Shown here: one piece after another, positions 17,048-25,787 of the stretch
Position numbering within the stretch: position 1 is the first letter of the stretch
How the letters are laid out: every line of letters starts with the position of its first letter
Assembly (NCBI GenBank): GCA_964572845.1
Contig: CAZNFX010000008.1
Span: 179,775 to 243,774, forward strand
DNA from: Bin55 sp964572845
GTDB lineage: Bacteria > Pseudomonadota > Gammaproteobacteria > Pseudomonadales > Azotimanducaceae
DNA: 64,000 nt
Direction of reading: 5' to 3'
Made by a program: the position numbers and the translations under genes
Notes under the pieces: generated by a model
Database searches by the model: none
What the model was told of the DNA's origin: nothing
Seen by the model: the letters and a program-made list of their open reading frames with translations, nothing else

Positions 17048-18931
17048 TCACTGCACGGCTCCCCGCAAGGTCGCTACAGATCTGCGCAAACCCTCAGCAG
17101 ATACACCGTCCGGCTCAGTTGCTTCGTCAATGACAACATCGATCTTCGACCAGAGTCGCATCGAACCTTTCCACAATCCCTTGCCGCTGTGAGTGAAGCA
17201 AGAACCCCACATTCCCTTCAATGCTGATGGAATTACCGGTACGGGCGTGTTCTCAAGAATTTTCAACACGCCCGTGCGAAACTCAGCTATTTCCCCATCA
17301 TGCGTTAGGTTGCCTTCCGGGAAGATACACAGCAGATCTCCGTCCTCCAATGCTTCACTGATTTGAACAAATGCGCGTTCATAGGCTTCCGGATCTTTTG
17401 ACTTCGGGTAGATGGGTATTGTTTTGGCAGTCTTGAACAGGTAGTTCAATACTGGAGTCTCGTAGATGTCCTTTGCCATTATGAATCTGATGGGCCTACG
17501 TACTGCCCCGGCTAACACCAAGGCATCTAGATAGCTCACATGATTGCAAACGATCAGTGCAGCCCCTCGGTCGGGTACGTTGTTGATGCCTGAATGCCTA
17601 ATGCGGTACAACGAATGCGACAAGAGCCAGACAACGAAGCGCAACGTAAATTCCGGCACCTGAATGAAGATGTAGACGCAGACGCAGATGTTCGCTATGA
17701 CCATCACAAGCAGCAACGTTGGAATGCTGAAGTGGAACACAGTAAGCCACACGATCGACAATGCTGTACCTAGTACGATGCAAAGCGAATTGATGATGTT
17801 GTTGGCAGCAATGACTCTGGCTCTTCTGTCGAGAGGTGTTCGTGCTTGAATCAAGCTTTGCAGGGGCACAACATACAACCCGAGAAAGAAACCAATCAAT
17901 GCCATGTCTATCAATACTCGGAGCGTCCCTTGTGCCTGTAGGAATTCAACGACTCCCCGCAGTTCGCTTGCAGCGATGGCTTCCACGGCAAAGAAGAAGT
18001 CGATTCCGAAAACGCTGGCACCAAAAGCGCCAACTGGTACAAGACCAATCTCAATACGCCGGCCGGACAGCCACTCGCAGGTCAGGGATCCGAGCGCAAT
18101 GGATATGGTGATGATTGCCAGTAGCATCGGCACTACACCGGACTCGCCAAGCAAGTGTCCCTCCGTCAGTTTTGGAAACTGAGTTATGTACACAGATCCC
18201 AAAGTCCAGAACCACGCAACACCCAGAATCGATTTGAAGACGGCTTCCTTCTCTCTGGCAATCCGGACGAGTTTCAACGTCTCTACTACCGGATTCCAAC
18301 CTGGATTGCCCTTGTATACCGAAGGTGCGGAGGGAATTCCAAATGAAGCCCCCAAGCCTATCAGCGATGCCCCAATCACCAATGTAGCAAGACCAATGGC
18401 AACTGTGGACTGATCGTCCATTCCGCCCAGAATGCCACCGACGATTGTGCCGATGAGAATGGCCACAAATGTTCCCATTCCAACTACAGCATTTCCCCCA
18501 ATCAACTCTGTCTCTCTCAAGTGTTGGGGAAGAACGGAGAATTTCAACGGACTGAAGAAAGCCGATTGGGCGCCAAGAAGAAACAACACCGCAAGCAACA
18601 TCCACACCTGACGGAAGTACAAAGCGACTGCAATCAAGCAGGCAATGGCTACCTCCGCGGTCTTGACAATTCGAATGAGCCTTGACTTCTCGTAGTGGTC
18701 AGCAAGCGTGCCGGCGGTTGCGGAGAATAGGAAGAGAGGCAGAATCAACAGTGCAACCGCAAGGTTGATATATAGGTTTTCGTTCTGCTTGGCTACGATG
18801 CCACTGTAGCCAAAAATCAGCGATAGCGCCGCTTTGAAGACGTTGTCATTGAAAGCGCCGAAGAATTGCGTGACGAACAACGGCAGCAATCGCTTCTTGG
18901 TCAGCAACCCAAACTGCGAAGTTTCGCTCAT
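17048..18931 (-). CDS. MFS lysophospholipid transporter (LplT-like) fused to a PlsC-type acyltransferase
   Basis: 627 residues. Residues about 10-430 form a 12-helix MFS domain of LplT type (QFFGAFNDNVFKAAL near the start). Residues about 440-627 are a 1-acylglycerol-phosphate acyltransferase domain: NHVSYLD (His464 to Asp469, the HxxxxD pair) and FPEGNLT (about 537-543). It should import or flip lysophospholipid and re-acylate it in the inner membrane. Related longer proteins carry an AMP-binding acyl-ACP synthetase domain as a third part; this one stops after PlsC, so it would rely on acyl-CoA or acyl-ACP from elsewhere. It diverges from the EF-hand gene. Confidence 0.9.
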   Translation of the reverse strand: MSETSQFGLLTKKRLLPLFVTQFFGAFNDNVFKAALSLIFGYSGIVAKQNENLYINLAVALLILPLFLFSATAGTLADHYEKSRLIRIVKTAEVAIACLIAVALYFRQVWMLLAVLFLLGAQSAFFSPLKFSVLPQHLRETELIGGNAVVGMGTFVAILIGTIVGGILGGMDDQSTVAIGLATLVIGASLIGLGASFGIPSAPSVYKGNPGWNPVVETLKLVRIAREKEAVFKSILGVAWFWTLGSVYITQFPKLTEGHLLGESGVVPMLLAIITISIALGSLTCEWLSGRRIEIGLVPVGAFGASVFGIDFFFAVEAIAASELRGVVEFLQAQGTLRVLIDMALIGFFLGLYVVPLQSLIQARTPLDRRARVIAANNIINSLCIVLGTALSIVWLTVFHFSIPTLLLVMVIANICVCVYIFIQVPEFTLRFVVWLLSHSLYRIRHSGINNVPDRGAALIVCNHVSYLDALVLAGAVRRPIRFIMAKDIYETPVLNYLFKTAKTIPIYPKSKDPEAYERAFVQISEALEDGDLLCIFPEGNLTHDGEIAEFRTGVLKILENTPVPVIPSALKGMWGSCFTHSGKGLWKGSMRLWSKIDVVIDEATEPDGVSAEGLRRSVATLRGAVQ

Positions 18932-19063
18932 TACACCTTGTCTTTGGAACCTGCAAGCCTATGGTAGTGTTTATTGCTACGGTCAAGCGATCCACAAGTT
19001 CGACGGATTGTTAAGGGGCTCTCGTAACCAAAAGTACGACAATCATATTTGCATGGGTACGAA

Positions 19064-19711
19064 ATGGCAATTGCCACATACAGGAAGCTGATTTCCGTCG
19101 CGCTGCTGTACGTACTTTCCAGTGCTCTCGTAGCGCAGGAAGCAACCGAACCCAGTACATCCTCCGACTCTCAGGCTTCGCAAGAGAAGGGAAGCAGTGA
19201 CGGAATAAGCATTGATCGCATACGTAAGTCATCTTCTGCAATATTTGACCTGGTAGATGGCGACAGCAATGGAGAGGTGACGATCGAGGAGCTATTGCAG
19301 CCGCCTGAAGAATTGAACAGAAACCAGGCGATGCGTCGCTCGAATGCAATACGTGCGGGCTTTCCACCCACCAATACGCGTATTGACGTATTCGAGGCGA
19401 GTGATACTGATGGCGACGGTGCCCTATCCAGGACAGAGTATGAGGAACGGGCGAGGAGTGTACGGGCTCGCAGTTTGGAGCTGGCATTTCATTCAATCGA
19501 TGCTGACGAAAATGGCAAGGTGGATCTCTCCGAATTCAACTCCAGAGTTGATAGACTTGCCGAATGGGATAAGAATGAAGACGGAATACTCGGCAGATCG
19601 GAAGTAGATAGAGATTTCTGGCGAGAGGCCAATCGCGTGCCGGGATATTCCCGGTGGATGGCATCGTCACGTTGGGGACCGCGAATGCGCAGTTGGCGCA
19701 GTCGACGGTAG
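19064..19711 (+). CDS. Exported EF-hand calcium-binding protein
   Basis: 215 residues from the ATG at 19064, which begins a good signal peptide (MAIATYRKLISVALLYVLSSALVAQ); a TTG at 19049 is also in frame. Four EF-hand loops can be read: DGDSNGEVTIEE, DTDGDGALSRTE, DADENGKVDLSE and DKNEDGILGRSE, all with acidic positions 1, 3, 5 and 12. It should bind calcium in the periplasm. It lies 51 bases before an ECF sigma gene on the same strand, so it may be part of, or regulated by, that cluster. Confidence 0.88.
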   Translation: MAIATYRKLISVALLYVLSSALVAQEATEPSTSSDSQASQEKGSSDGISIDRIRKSSSAIFDLVDGDSNGEVTIEELLQPPEELNRNQAMRRSNAIRAGFPPTNTRIDVFEASDTDGDGALSRTEYEERARSVRARSLELAFHSIDADENGKVDLSEFNSRVDRLAEWDKNEDGILGRSEVDRDFWREANRVPGYSRWMASSRWGPRMRSWRSRR

Positions 19712-19762
19712 TTGGGAGCTTTCTTGAACATGACCGAGCTATTCAGCTAACAGACATGTTCG

Positions 19763-20305
19763 GTGAAAGATAGCGATGTTGATGCAGCACTAATGTTAAG
19801 AGTGCAAGAACAGGACGGAGATGCTTTCGAGCAGTTAATGCGTCGCCACGTTAGGCCCTTGCATTCGTATGCCTACAGATTGTGTCAAAGTACCGCCGAG
19901 GCCGAGGAAATCGTACAGGACACCTTCTTGAGAGTGTGGTCGCGCGCCAAGACATGGATTCCCAATCGAGTCAAATTCACCACTTGGCTCTACCAGATAA
20001 CACGCAATCTGTGCATCGATCGATTTAGAAAACACTACGCGGAAATAGACGCAAGCATCGATTTGGACCTGCTGCCGGACGGTTCGTCCAACGAGAATCG
20101 AGAACTCATCCTAGCGTTGAGACAGGTAGTACACCAACTACCTGAGCGTCAGCGGACCGCCTTAGTTCTCTGTCAGCTTCAAGGTTGGTCCCAAGCTGAA
20201 GTCGCAACTCTCCTGAACGTCTCAGTGGAGGCGGTCGAATCTCTGCTGGCGAGGGCTCGACGAACTCTTCGCACGAAACTCACTACGTCTGAACTCGAAA
20301 AATAG
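19763..20305 (+). CDS. ECF-type RNA polymerase sigma factor
   Basis: 180 residues, starting at GTG. Region 2 is clear (FEQLMRRHVRPLHSYAYRLC; AEEIVQDTFLRVWSRA; TTWLYQITRNLCIDRFRK), and so is region 4 (LPERQRTALVLCQLQGWSQAEVATLLNVSVEAVESLLARARRTLR, ending in the usual helix-turn-helix). It recruits core polymerase to a small regulon. The downstream genes encode a one-helix membrane protein and a periplasmic sensor-like protein, the usual partners of a membrane-controlled ECF factor. No autoregulated promoter was identified by eye. Confidence 0.93.
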   Translation: MKDSDVDAALMLRVQEQDGDAFEQLMRRHVRPLHSYAYRLCQSTAEAEEIVQDTFLRVWSRAKTWIPNRVKFTTWLYQITRNLCIDRFRKHYAEIDASIDLDLLPDGSSNENRELILALRQVVHQLPERQRTALVLCQLQGWSQAEVATLLNVSVEAVESLLARARRTLRTKLTTSELEK

Positions 20306-20312
20306 CGTAACT

Positions 20313-20726
20313 ATGGAAACTGAAGCTTTTAAGACATTTCTGGATCGCCACGGCTCGGACCCCTCCAAGTGGCCTGCCAGCGATGAAACGAATCGAGTAA
20401 ACGAGCTCTTGAGAGAATCGGAATATGCGCGTAGAGTTCTCCATGAGACTCAAGATCTCCATGGCTTGCTGGAAACGGCCTTGCAGGTGCGGGAACCGAT
20501 TGGATTGGAAGCAAGAATCCTCCAAGCAGTTCATTCCGAGAACGAGAATTGGTGGACTGGTGCGGTTGCGCAATGGATTTTGAGACCCGCGCTCGTCGCG
20601 CTACCCTTGCTCGTGGGGTTCATTGTTGGTTTGGCCGCGACCGACTCGTCGCTCGTCGTAGAGAATGAATTGACCATAGCTCAATTCGACGACCACAGCG
20701 ACCTATTGGCAATTGCTGATGAATAA
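20313..20726 (+). CDS. Putative membrane anti-sigma factor (no zinc motif)
   Basis: 137 residues. The cytoplasmic N-terminal part begins with FKTFLDRHGSDPSKWPASDE, a pattern seen in small proteins encoded beside ECF factors; a single transmembrane helix follows at about residues 90-113 (RPALVALPLLVGFIVGLA), then a short outer tail. It lacks the HxxxCxxC zinc motif of classical ZAS anti-sigma factors. Its start is 7 bases after the sigma gene stop, and its stop overlaps the next gene. The anti-sigma role is inferred from topology and position. Confidence 0.72.
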   Translation: METEAFKTFLDRHGSDPSKWPASDETNRVNELLRESEYARRVLHETQDLHGLLETALQVREPIGLEARILQAVHSENENWWTGAVAQWILRPALVALPLLVGFIVGLAATDSSLVVENELTIAQFDDHSDLLAIADE

Positions 20727-21213
20727 GCGACAACTTTGGATCGTTGCACTTTGCGGGTCCATCTTTGTGAACCTGCTCCTAGCGGGATACATCGTTGGCC
20801 GTGAGACGCAAGCTGCAAATCCTGCGCTTAGCATGGATCCTAGCTATGGATTTCCCCGGTTGCTGCGCGCGTTGCCAGAAGAGCGGGTCAGAGAGTTGAT
20901 GGCCAGTATTGAAGAAGAGCGCAGAGAATTGCGGACAAACTACCGAAAGGTAGTTCGTGCTCAGTCTGCGATGTACGAGGACTTTCTGGCGGAACCGTTT
21001 GACATCGAAGAGTTGCGGACGTCCTCCTCTCAATACGGAAACGTGTATTGTGAAGCTCGCGAGAACACAGATCGAGTCTTTCTTATTCTTACAGAACAGC
21101 TGACTTTTGACGAACGCCACCAGATGGTGGACTCCGCACGACGCGAGTGGCGGAGAGTAGAGAGCGGTCAGCGCAACAGGCAGAACACGCCTAGTCGCGA
21201 ACGCCGAGAATAG
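20719..21213 (+). CDS. Periplasmic sensor-like protein (CnrX/Spy-type helical)
   Basis: 164 residues from the ATG at 20719, which overlaps the end of the upstream gene by 8 bases. An N-terminal membrane anchor (LWIVALCGSIFVNLLLAGYIVG) is followed by a charged helical periplasmic domain rich in Arg/Glu: LPEERVRELMASIEEERRELRTNYRKVVRAQ, resembling the helical hairpin of the periplasmic heavy-metal sensor family. No His/Met cluster for metal is obvious, so the sensed signal is unknown. It would control the anti-sigma/sigma pair upstream. Confidence 0.72.
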   Translation: MNKRQLWIVALCGSIFVNLLLAGYIVGRETQAANPALSMDPSYGFPRLLRALPEERVRELMASIEEERRELRTNYRKVVRAQSAMYEDFLAEPFDIEELRTSSSQYGNVYCEARENTDRVFLILTEQLTFDERHQMVDSARREWRRVESGQRNRQNTPSRERRE

Positions 21214-21228
21214 CACTCAACCTCTGAT

Positions 21229-21810
21229 ATGGTCGAACTCGATCGCTTTGTGCAGAGAACGATCGAAGACTTTCCCACCATGTGGAGCTTCTACGATCCT
21301 CATTGGCGATCGCCTTGTGAAGTGGGAGAACCGGTAGAGCACAACGAAGCTCTTGTGGTCCCTTGGCGCCCCATCGCGCGCCACGGAGCAGACGACTTTC
21401 AAGGACTAGAACGTGCTTTTGAATCTGAGATACATCCCTCCGTAAAGGAATACTTCGGCGGATACTGGTCAGGCTGCTTGGAAGCCGAAGCCGAACAAGG
21501 TCATGTAAGTCTAATCCTGCTCTGGAACATTGACGACCGTGACCGACTGCTAGAGAACCTAATTGGGCACGCTATCGCACAACGAAGAAGCAAGTCGCCA
21601 TTGAGCATTTTCTTTGCGTGCACAGAACCGGGGTCCGAGTTGTTCCTTGCAATCAACAACACCAACGGTGCGATTCAATTGGAACGTCCGGGCTACAAGC
21701 CGTTGCGGACAGTGAGCTCCGGCCTCGACGAGTTCTTGAGCGGACTTAATCCTGCGCCCCCCTACCTGCATCCCGAGCGCGTTGCGCTAAAGACTATGTA
21801 CCAAGACTAG
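21229..21810 (+). CDS. syd: SecY-interacting protein Syd
   Basis: 193 residues, similar in length to E. coli Syd (181). Matching blocks include SPCEVG, VPWRPIA, GLERAFESEIHPSVKEYFGGYWSG and LENLIGHAIAQRRSK followed by a SIFFA strand, all in the expected order. Syd is a cytoplasmic peripheral protein that binds SecY and is thought to check or dismantle faulty translocons. It begins 15 bases after the sensor gene, so it may be read through from the sigma cluster, although a functional link is not implied. The family is nearly confined to gammaproteobacteria. Confidence 0.9.
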   Translation: MVELDRFVQRTIEDFPTMWSFYDPHWRSPCEVGEPVEHNEALVVPWRPIARHGADDFQGLERAFESEIHPSVKEYFGGYWSGCLEAEAEQGHVSLILLWNIDDRDRLLENLIGHAIAQRRSKSPLSIFFACTEPGSELFLAINNTNGAIQLERPGYKPLRTVSSGLDEFLSGLNPAPPYLHPERVALKTMYQD

Positions 21811-21815
21811 CTGTT

Positions 21816-23111
21816 CTACTCTTGCTCAATCCTCTCGAGTGCGCGCTTTTGCACGTCGGGGAAGAACAACATTGTCACTAGAGCACTGAACAGCAACAGG
21901 ATGGCCATTGCCAGGAAACCATCATGCATGAGAATGCGAGCTGACACAATTCCATAGCAATACGAACCAATAGAGCGACTGAGATTTGCCAGAGACATGT
22001 AGACGGAAAATTGAGTCGCAGAGATTCGTGTCAGACAGATGGTCATGAATATCGCTATCGTGGCAACAAAGATCCACTGGCCCACGATGGACGCCGCGAC
22101 GTAAAGGTAGATCAACTCAGTCGTCGACATGCTGTAGTACGTAACACCAATCCACGCCCACATGCGAAGTGCTGCGCCTACTAGCAGCACAAATATAAGA
22201 ACGCGCTTGGCACCGATTCGGTCAATCACGGGTCCAAAAGCCACCCCGACCAAAGCGGCAACAATTCCAATTACCGAAACAAACGCGGTATAGACTTGCG
22301 GCTCGAAACCCAATACTTGAGTTGCATACACGGGATACAACACAAGTGCAATTCCGTCGTTTGCTCGATTCAGAAACTCCATTACAACAAGCACTAGGCT
22401 CATCGGTAGAACAAAGGTTCGCAGAAGATCCCAAAGATTTTCAAACAGTGAAGCTTCCCGCCTATGCTCGACATGCGCCGCTTCACCCTCGGTCCAGGGC
22501 AACTTCCGCTCTCCTGGTCGCTCACGAACGACCACTGCCAGCAACCAAATCAATCCAATGGCCGACGCTGCGACAAAGGCAACGGTTTGCATGTCATACG
22601 CAACAAGCAAGTAACCGCTCAACGCTCCGAATGCCGAAAAACCCAATGTCTGTCCACATGCCATGAATGCGTTGGCACGACCGCGTTCGTTTTCATGCAG
22701 CAAGTCGATCGCCATGCCATCCGTTGCGACGTCTTGGGAAGCGGAAAAGACATTGCAGGCAAATCCAAAAACTGTTAGAGCCAATACGGACGGATCGCCG
22801 CCAAAACTGTACAAGCCCAACACGACCAACGAGCAGATAAGACCTGTTTGCGCGATGATCACCCATGGGCGGCGAAATCCCATTGGCAAGAACGTGAATC
22901 TGTCCATGAAGGGACCCACGAGAAACTTCCATGCCCACGGCAGGCTGATCGTGCCGGCATAGATTCCCATTTCGCCTCCCGTTGCCCCTTCGGCCGCCAA
23001 GAAAGCTGGAATTGCAACGGAGAACAATCCAATAGGAATTCCCTGCGCAAAGTAGAAAGCGGTAAAGGTCGCAAACCGCAGCCACTGCTGAGTGCTAAGT
23101 GTCGTGTCCAA
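21816..23111 (-). CDS. AmpG-like MFS transporter
   Basis: 431 residues with about 12 hydrophobic helices. The N-terminal YFAQGIPIGLF, then SLPWAWKFLVGPFMDRF, FRRPWVIIAQTG and SASQDVATDGMAIDLL are signature positions of the AmpG/PAT branch of the MFS, which carries anhydromuropeptides in E. coli. Whether this copy recycles peptidoglycan fragments is not shown; no amp or nag genes are beside it. It converges with syd, leaving 5 bases between the stops. Confidence 0.83.
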   Translation of the reverse strand: MDTTLSTQQWLRFATFTAFYFAQGIPIGLFSVAIPAFLAAEGATGGEMGIYAGTISLPWAWKFLVGPFMDRFTFLPMGFRRPWVIIAQTGLICSLVVLGLYSFGGDPSVLALTVFGFACNVFSASQDVATDGMAIDLLHENERGRANAFMACGQTLGFSAFGALSGYLLVAYDMQTVAFVAASAIGLIWLLAVVVRERPGERKLPWTEGEAAHVEHRREASLFENLWDLLRTFVLPMSLVLVVMEFLNRANDGIALVLYPVYATQVLGFEPQVYTAFVSVIGIVAALVGVAFGPVIDRIGAKRVLIFVLLVGAALRMWAWIGVTYYSMSTTELIYLYVAASIVGQWIFVATIAIFMTICLTRISATQFSVYMSLANLSRSIGSYCYGIVSARILMHDGFLAMAILLLFSALVTMLFFPDVQKRALERIEQE

Positions 23112-23190
23112 GCAAGTGCCTCAGTTTCGTTGGAAAGTTTGCAACCGGATTCGTGTGAAGTGCTTCGGATTCAATCTCAAGCGCTGTTAT

Positions 23191-23730
23191 TCAGTTCGGA
23201 GAGTTCACAATTGGCTCGTGACCGTAAGACTTCTCCAATTGGAGAAGATACTCCTTGACCTCTAGACCTCCTCCAAAACCCGTGAGCGTGCCATCGCTTC
23301 CTATCACCCGGTGGCAGGGAATCATGATTGCAACGGGGTTTTGGTGGTTGGCCTGCCCGACTGCTCGATAGGCTCGTGGCCTACCAATTCGCTCAGCTAT
23401 TTCTCGATAGCTTCGGGTAGTGCCATAGGGTATTTCACGCAGTGCGTTCCAAACGCTTCTATAGAACTCGCTTGCAGACCCCGTTATCTCGATCGGATAT
23501 TCGAACACGCGTCTCGTACCGCCAAAATACTCCTCAAGCTGAGTAGCAATGTTCGAGAAGGGCTTGGAGTTGTTCGTCCATCGTGGGTCCACAAAGTCGT
23601 TCAGCTCTCGACCTACAAGAAAAGAGAGTTGGCTCAGGCTCCCATTTGTGCCGGCAAGGAGCAGATCACCTACTGGACTATCGACAACGCTGTAATACAA
23701 ACTAGGCGACCGGACGGTACTTTGGTTCAC
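23191..23730 (-). CDS. ogt: Methylated-DNA--protein-cysteine methyltransferase
   Basis: 179 residues. The catalytic IPCHRV motif holds the acceptor Cys139 with His140, and the ARG/recognition helix region is YGTTRSYREIAERIGRPRAYRAVGQANHQNP; GSDGTLTGFGGGLEVKEYLLQLE closes the domain. No Ada N-terminal zinc domain is present, so it is a stand-alone Ogt-type suicide enzyme removing O6-alkylguanine and O4-alkylthymine lesions. It stands alone, 108 bases from the next gene upstream. Confidence 0.93.
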   Translation of the reverse strand: MNQSTVRSPSLYYSVVDSPVGDLLLAGTNGSLSQLSFLVGRELNDFVDPRWTNNSKPFSNIATQLEEYFGGTRRVFEYPIEITGSASEFYRSVWNALREIPYGTTRSYREIAERIGRPRAYRAVGQANHQNPVAIMIPCHRVIGSDGTLTGFGGGLEVKEYLLQLEKSYGHEPIVNSPN

Positions 23731-23838
23731 CCATTGTATGCGCCTCAGCTATCCAACTTGCAGGGGCGTCTCGAGGTTTTCGGCTGACGTTGAGAACGCA
23801 AGATACTCCGAGCCAATCAGGACAATTGACATGAGGCT

Positions 23839-24555
23839 TCAATCAGTAAAACGAGGGCTGGAAGATTCCTGTGCTTCAAAGACTCCCTGCCGTTCCTGAT
23901 AGGGTTCGCTGCCGATTTTGAAATACTTGCTACGACTAACCCTGTCGAGGTTATACGGGGGCGTGAATACATCGATCATCCGAGTGAATTCAAGCGCACG
24001 AAGCGTATGAATGTTGCCTTGCTTGACTGTCAATGCAGCGATATCACCGGGTTTCATATCCAGCGATCGTTCTTCTGCCAGCAGCGGACGATTGCGCTCG
24101 CTGACTTCAGGCAGCCTATCGTAGTGGTCCACCTTAACTCGACCCTGTGTGCACAGTATCACGCCTGTCATATCGGGGTGGTCATGCAGTGGGATTTCCT
24201 CGCCTTCTTCAAACTCAACTAGTGACACCCCGAACTGCGTCTCGCGATGCAATCGGCGAATCTCGGGGAAGTTTGATGACCTATTCTTGTAACGCTCAGT
24301 AAATTCGACAATGTCTTCGTCGTCCCTTCGAAGTCGGGAGATCAATGACGCGACCTTTGCCGTGTAACTTTCCTGATCCCAAGAATCATCAAACTGTGCA
24401 TTGGAGAGCTCTCGCAGCAGAACCAGAAAGTCCTCCCACCCCACAGGTTCCTCTCCTGCAACAACTTGTGTCACGTATGGGTACGCTGCCGCGGCAACGA
24501 GAGCGCCAGTTGACAGCTTAATCGCATATCGTCGAGTGACTCGTGGCATGGTCAT
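23839..24555 (-). CDS. Tat-exported thiol dioxygenase of the plant cysteine oxidase / ADO type
   Basis: 238 residues from the ATG at 24555, chosen because GAGGAG precedes it by about 5 bases; the frame stays open 11 codons further. The N-terminus MTMPRVTRRYAIKLSTGALVAAAAYPY carries a twin-arginine (Arg8-Arg9) signal close to S/TRRxFLK. The body has the PCO_ADO cupin pattern: IPLHDHPDMTGV (His124, His126), GNIHTLRALE (third Fe ligand His183) and MIDVFTPPY (compare LDVLGPPY in plant enzymes). Relatives oxidise N-terminal cysteine or cysteamine thiols with O2. An exported version is unexpected, because known members act in the cytoplasm. No obvious partner gene is nearby. Confidence 0.82.
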   Translation of the reverse strand: MTMPRVTRRYAIKLSTGALVAAAAYPYVTQVVAGEEPVGWEDFLVLLRELSNAQFDDSWDQESYTAKVASLISRLRRDDEDIVEFTERYKNRSSNFPEIRRLHRETQFGVSLVEFEEGEEIPLHDHPDMTGVILCTQGRVKVDHYDRLPEVSERNRPLLAEERSLDMKPGDIAALTVKQGNIHTLRALEFTRMIDVFTPPYNLDRVSRSKYFKIGSEPYQERQGVFEAQESSSPRFTD

Positions 24556-24666
24556 CAAAGCTCCTCGCCTTGTTGCCGGTTGCTGCAACTATGGCTACGT
24601 TACTCTTTGCTTGGTCCATCGACCACTTCGTACGGGCTAGGCAAAGGGCTTTTCGAGTGGGAGACT

Positions 24667-24870
24667 CTAGGGATTGGGTTTCTTTCGAGGAGGCTGTTGC
24701 TTCCTGGATATGACAATGTGCTTGCTGCGGTTTTTCTCATCCTGACCGGTTGCGCCCGGGGGCACTTTGACGATTTTCTCGCCTTTTGCAAGAAAGACCT
24801 TCATGTCGCGCTCGAGCTCTTCGCGGGTCTTGCGCATAGATGCTGCAGTAGCAGTCGGTTTTCGAGGCAT
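24667..24870 (-). CDS. Small basic protein with FLAKG..I..VP motif (SutA-like, tentative)
   Basis: 67 residues, Lys/Arg/Pro-rich. TREELERDMKVFLAKGEKIVKVPPG recalls the C-terminal FLARGGxIxxVxx segment of small gammaproteobacterial proteins including the RNA-polymerase-binding SutA, although the acidic N-terminal tail of SutA is absent here. No clear Shine-Dalgarno precedes the ATG, so the start is uncertain. It lies 111 bases upstream of the thiol dioxygenase gene on the same strand and could share its transcript. The name is only a lead. Confidence 0.5.
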   Translation of the reverse strand: MPRKPTATAASMRKTREELERDMKVFLAKGEKIVKVPPGATGQDEKNRSKHIVISRKQQPPRKKPNP

Positions 24871-25109
24871 TTATTGGCATTAGAATTCAATCAAACATAT
24901 CCTACCAAAAACGGCAGCGAAGCTGCTTAAACAAGTGTCGAGTATGTGCAAGGGCCGATTCGGATGTCGTCAATTCCTCGGCAACTGAAACTGAGCCTGC
25001 AATTCCACTACTGTATATTGTGTTCCGCAGCCAAAAGTCGCCCGTGTTGCAGTAAACCTAACTCATTCGCACCTTCCTGCGACATTGCATTCCTTAGGGA
25101 GTCAGACCA

Positions 25110-25787
25110 ATGACCGAATCCGACAAAACTCAAGAGAAACCCCGATTTTTGGCAAAACTTAGAGCAATCATCGGTACGGTGCTAACAAACGTGCCGCGCT
25201 ACTTTTTCGAGTTGGCAATCGTGTTCGTCGGCGTATACCTTGCGTTTCAGCTTACGGAATTTGAGGACGAACTCGAGAAACGCGACATTCGTGTGAAATT
25301 CTTCGACAGTCTGGTTTCCGAGTTCAGCATGGTGATCTACTACCTCGTCGAGGAAGAGAGAAATCTACTCGTTCACCTGAGCACGGTAGAGAAAATTCGG
25401 GCTGGCGAGCAGCCTGCCATTCCGACACGCCCTTTGTACTTTGTAGCTCCTCGAACGGTGGTGACAGCCGCATTTGATAGCCGAAACTTTGAGTCGTTGA
25501 ACCGTCAAACAATCGATGGAATTATCCAAGGCAGTCCACAGTTGGAAGCATTGGAGCAACGAATCGACGCGTTCAATGAACAGCTTTCGGTATTGGCAAA
25601 CAAACAGACTGCCGCAGAAGATTGTTGCTATGACGACGACGGAGAACTCTTGCCTGACTTTGACTGGTACCCAACGCTCGTCGACGAGATTCATGACCTG
25701 AATAGAGCAATACGCGATTCCCTTGCGAACAATGCGATCCCTGACCTGCAGGAACTACGCGAAGAGTTGGCGGGCCCGAACACATAA
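25110..25787 (+). CDS. Single-pass membrane protein of unknown function
   Basis: 225 residues. One hydrophobic segment (about 31-50, YFFELAIVFVGVYLAFQL) follows a short basic tail; the remaining 175 residues are helical and acidic, with paired cysteines in AEDCCYDDDG. The E-x-x-I-V-x-x-G-V-x-x-A-x-Q pattern at the membrane segment recalls small membrane-anchored DUF6090-like proteins, but this is a weak resemblance. GGGAG at 25097-25101 lies 8 bases before the ATG. Confidence 0.65.
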   Translation: MTESDKTQEKPRFLAKLRAIIGTVLTNVPRYFFELAIVFVGVYLAFQLTEFEDELEKRDIRVKFFDSLVSEFSMVIYYLVEEERNLLVHLSTVEKIRAGEQPAIPTRPLYFVAPRTVVTAAFDSRNFESLNRQTIDGIIQGSPQLEALEQRIDAFNEQLSVLANKQTAAEDCCYDDDGELLPDFDWYPTLVDEIHDLNRAIRDSLANNAIPDLQELREELAGPNT

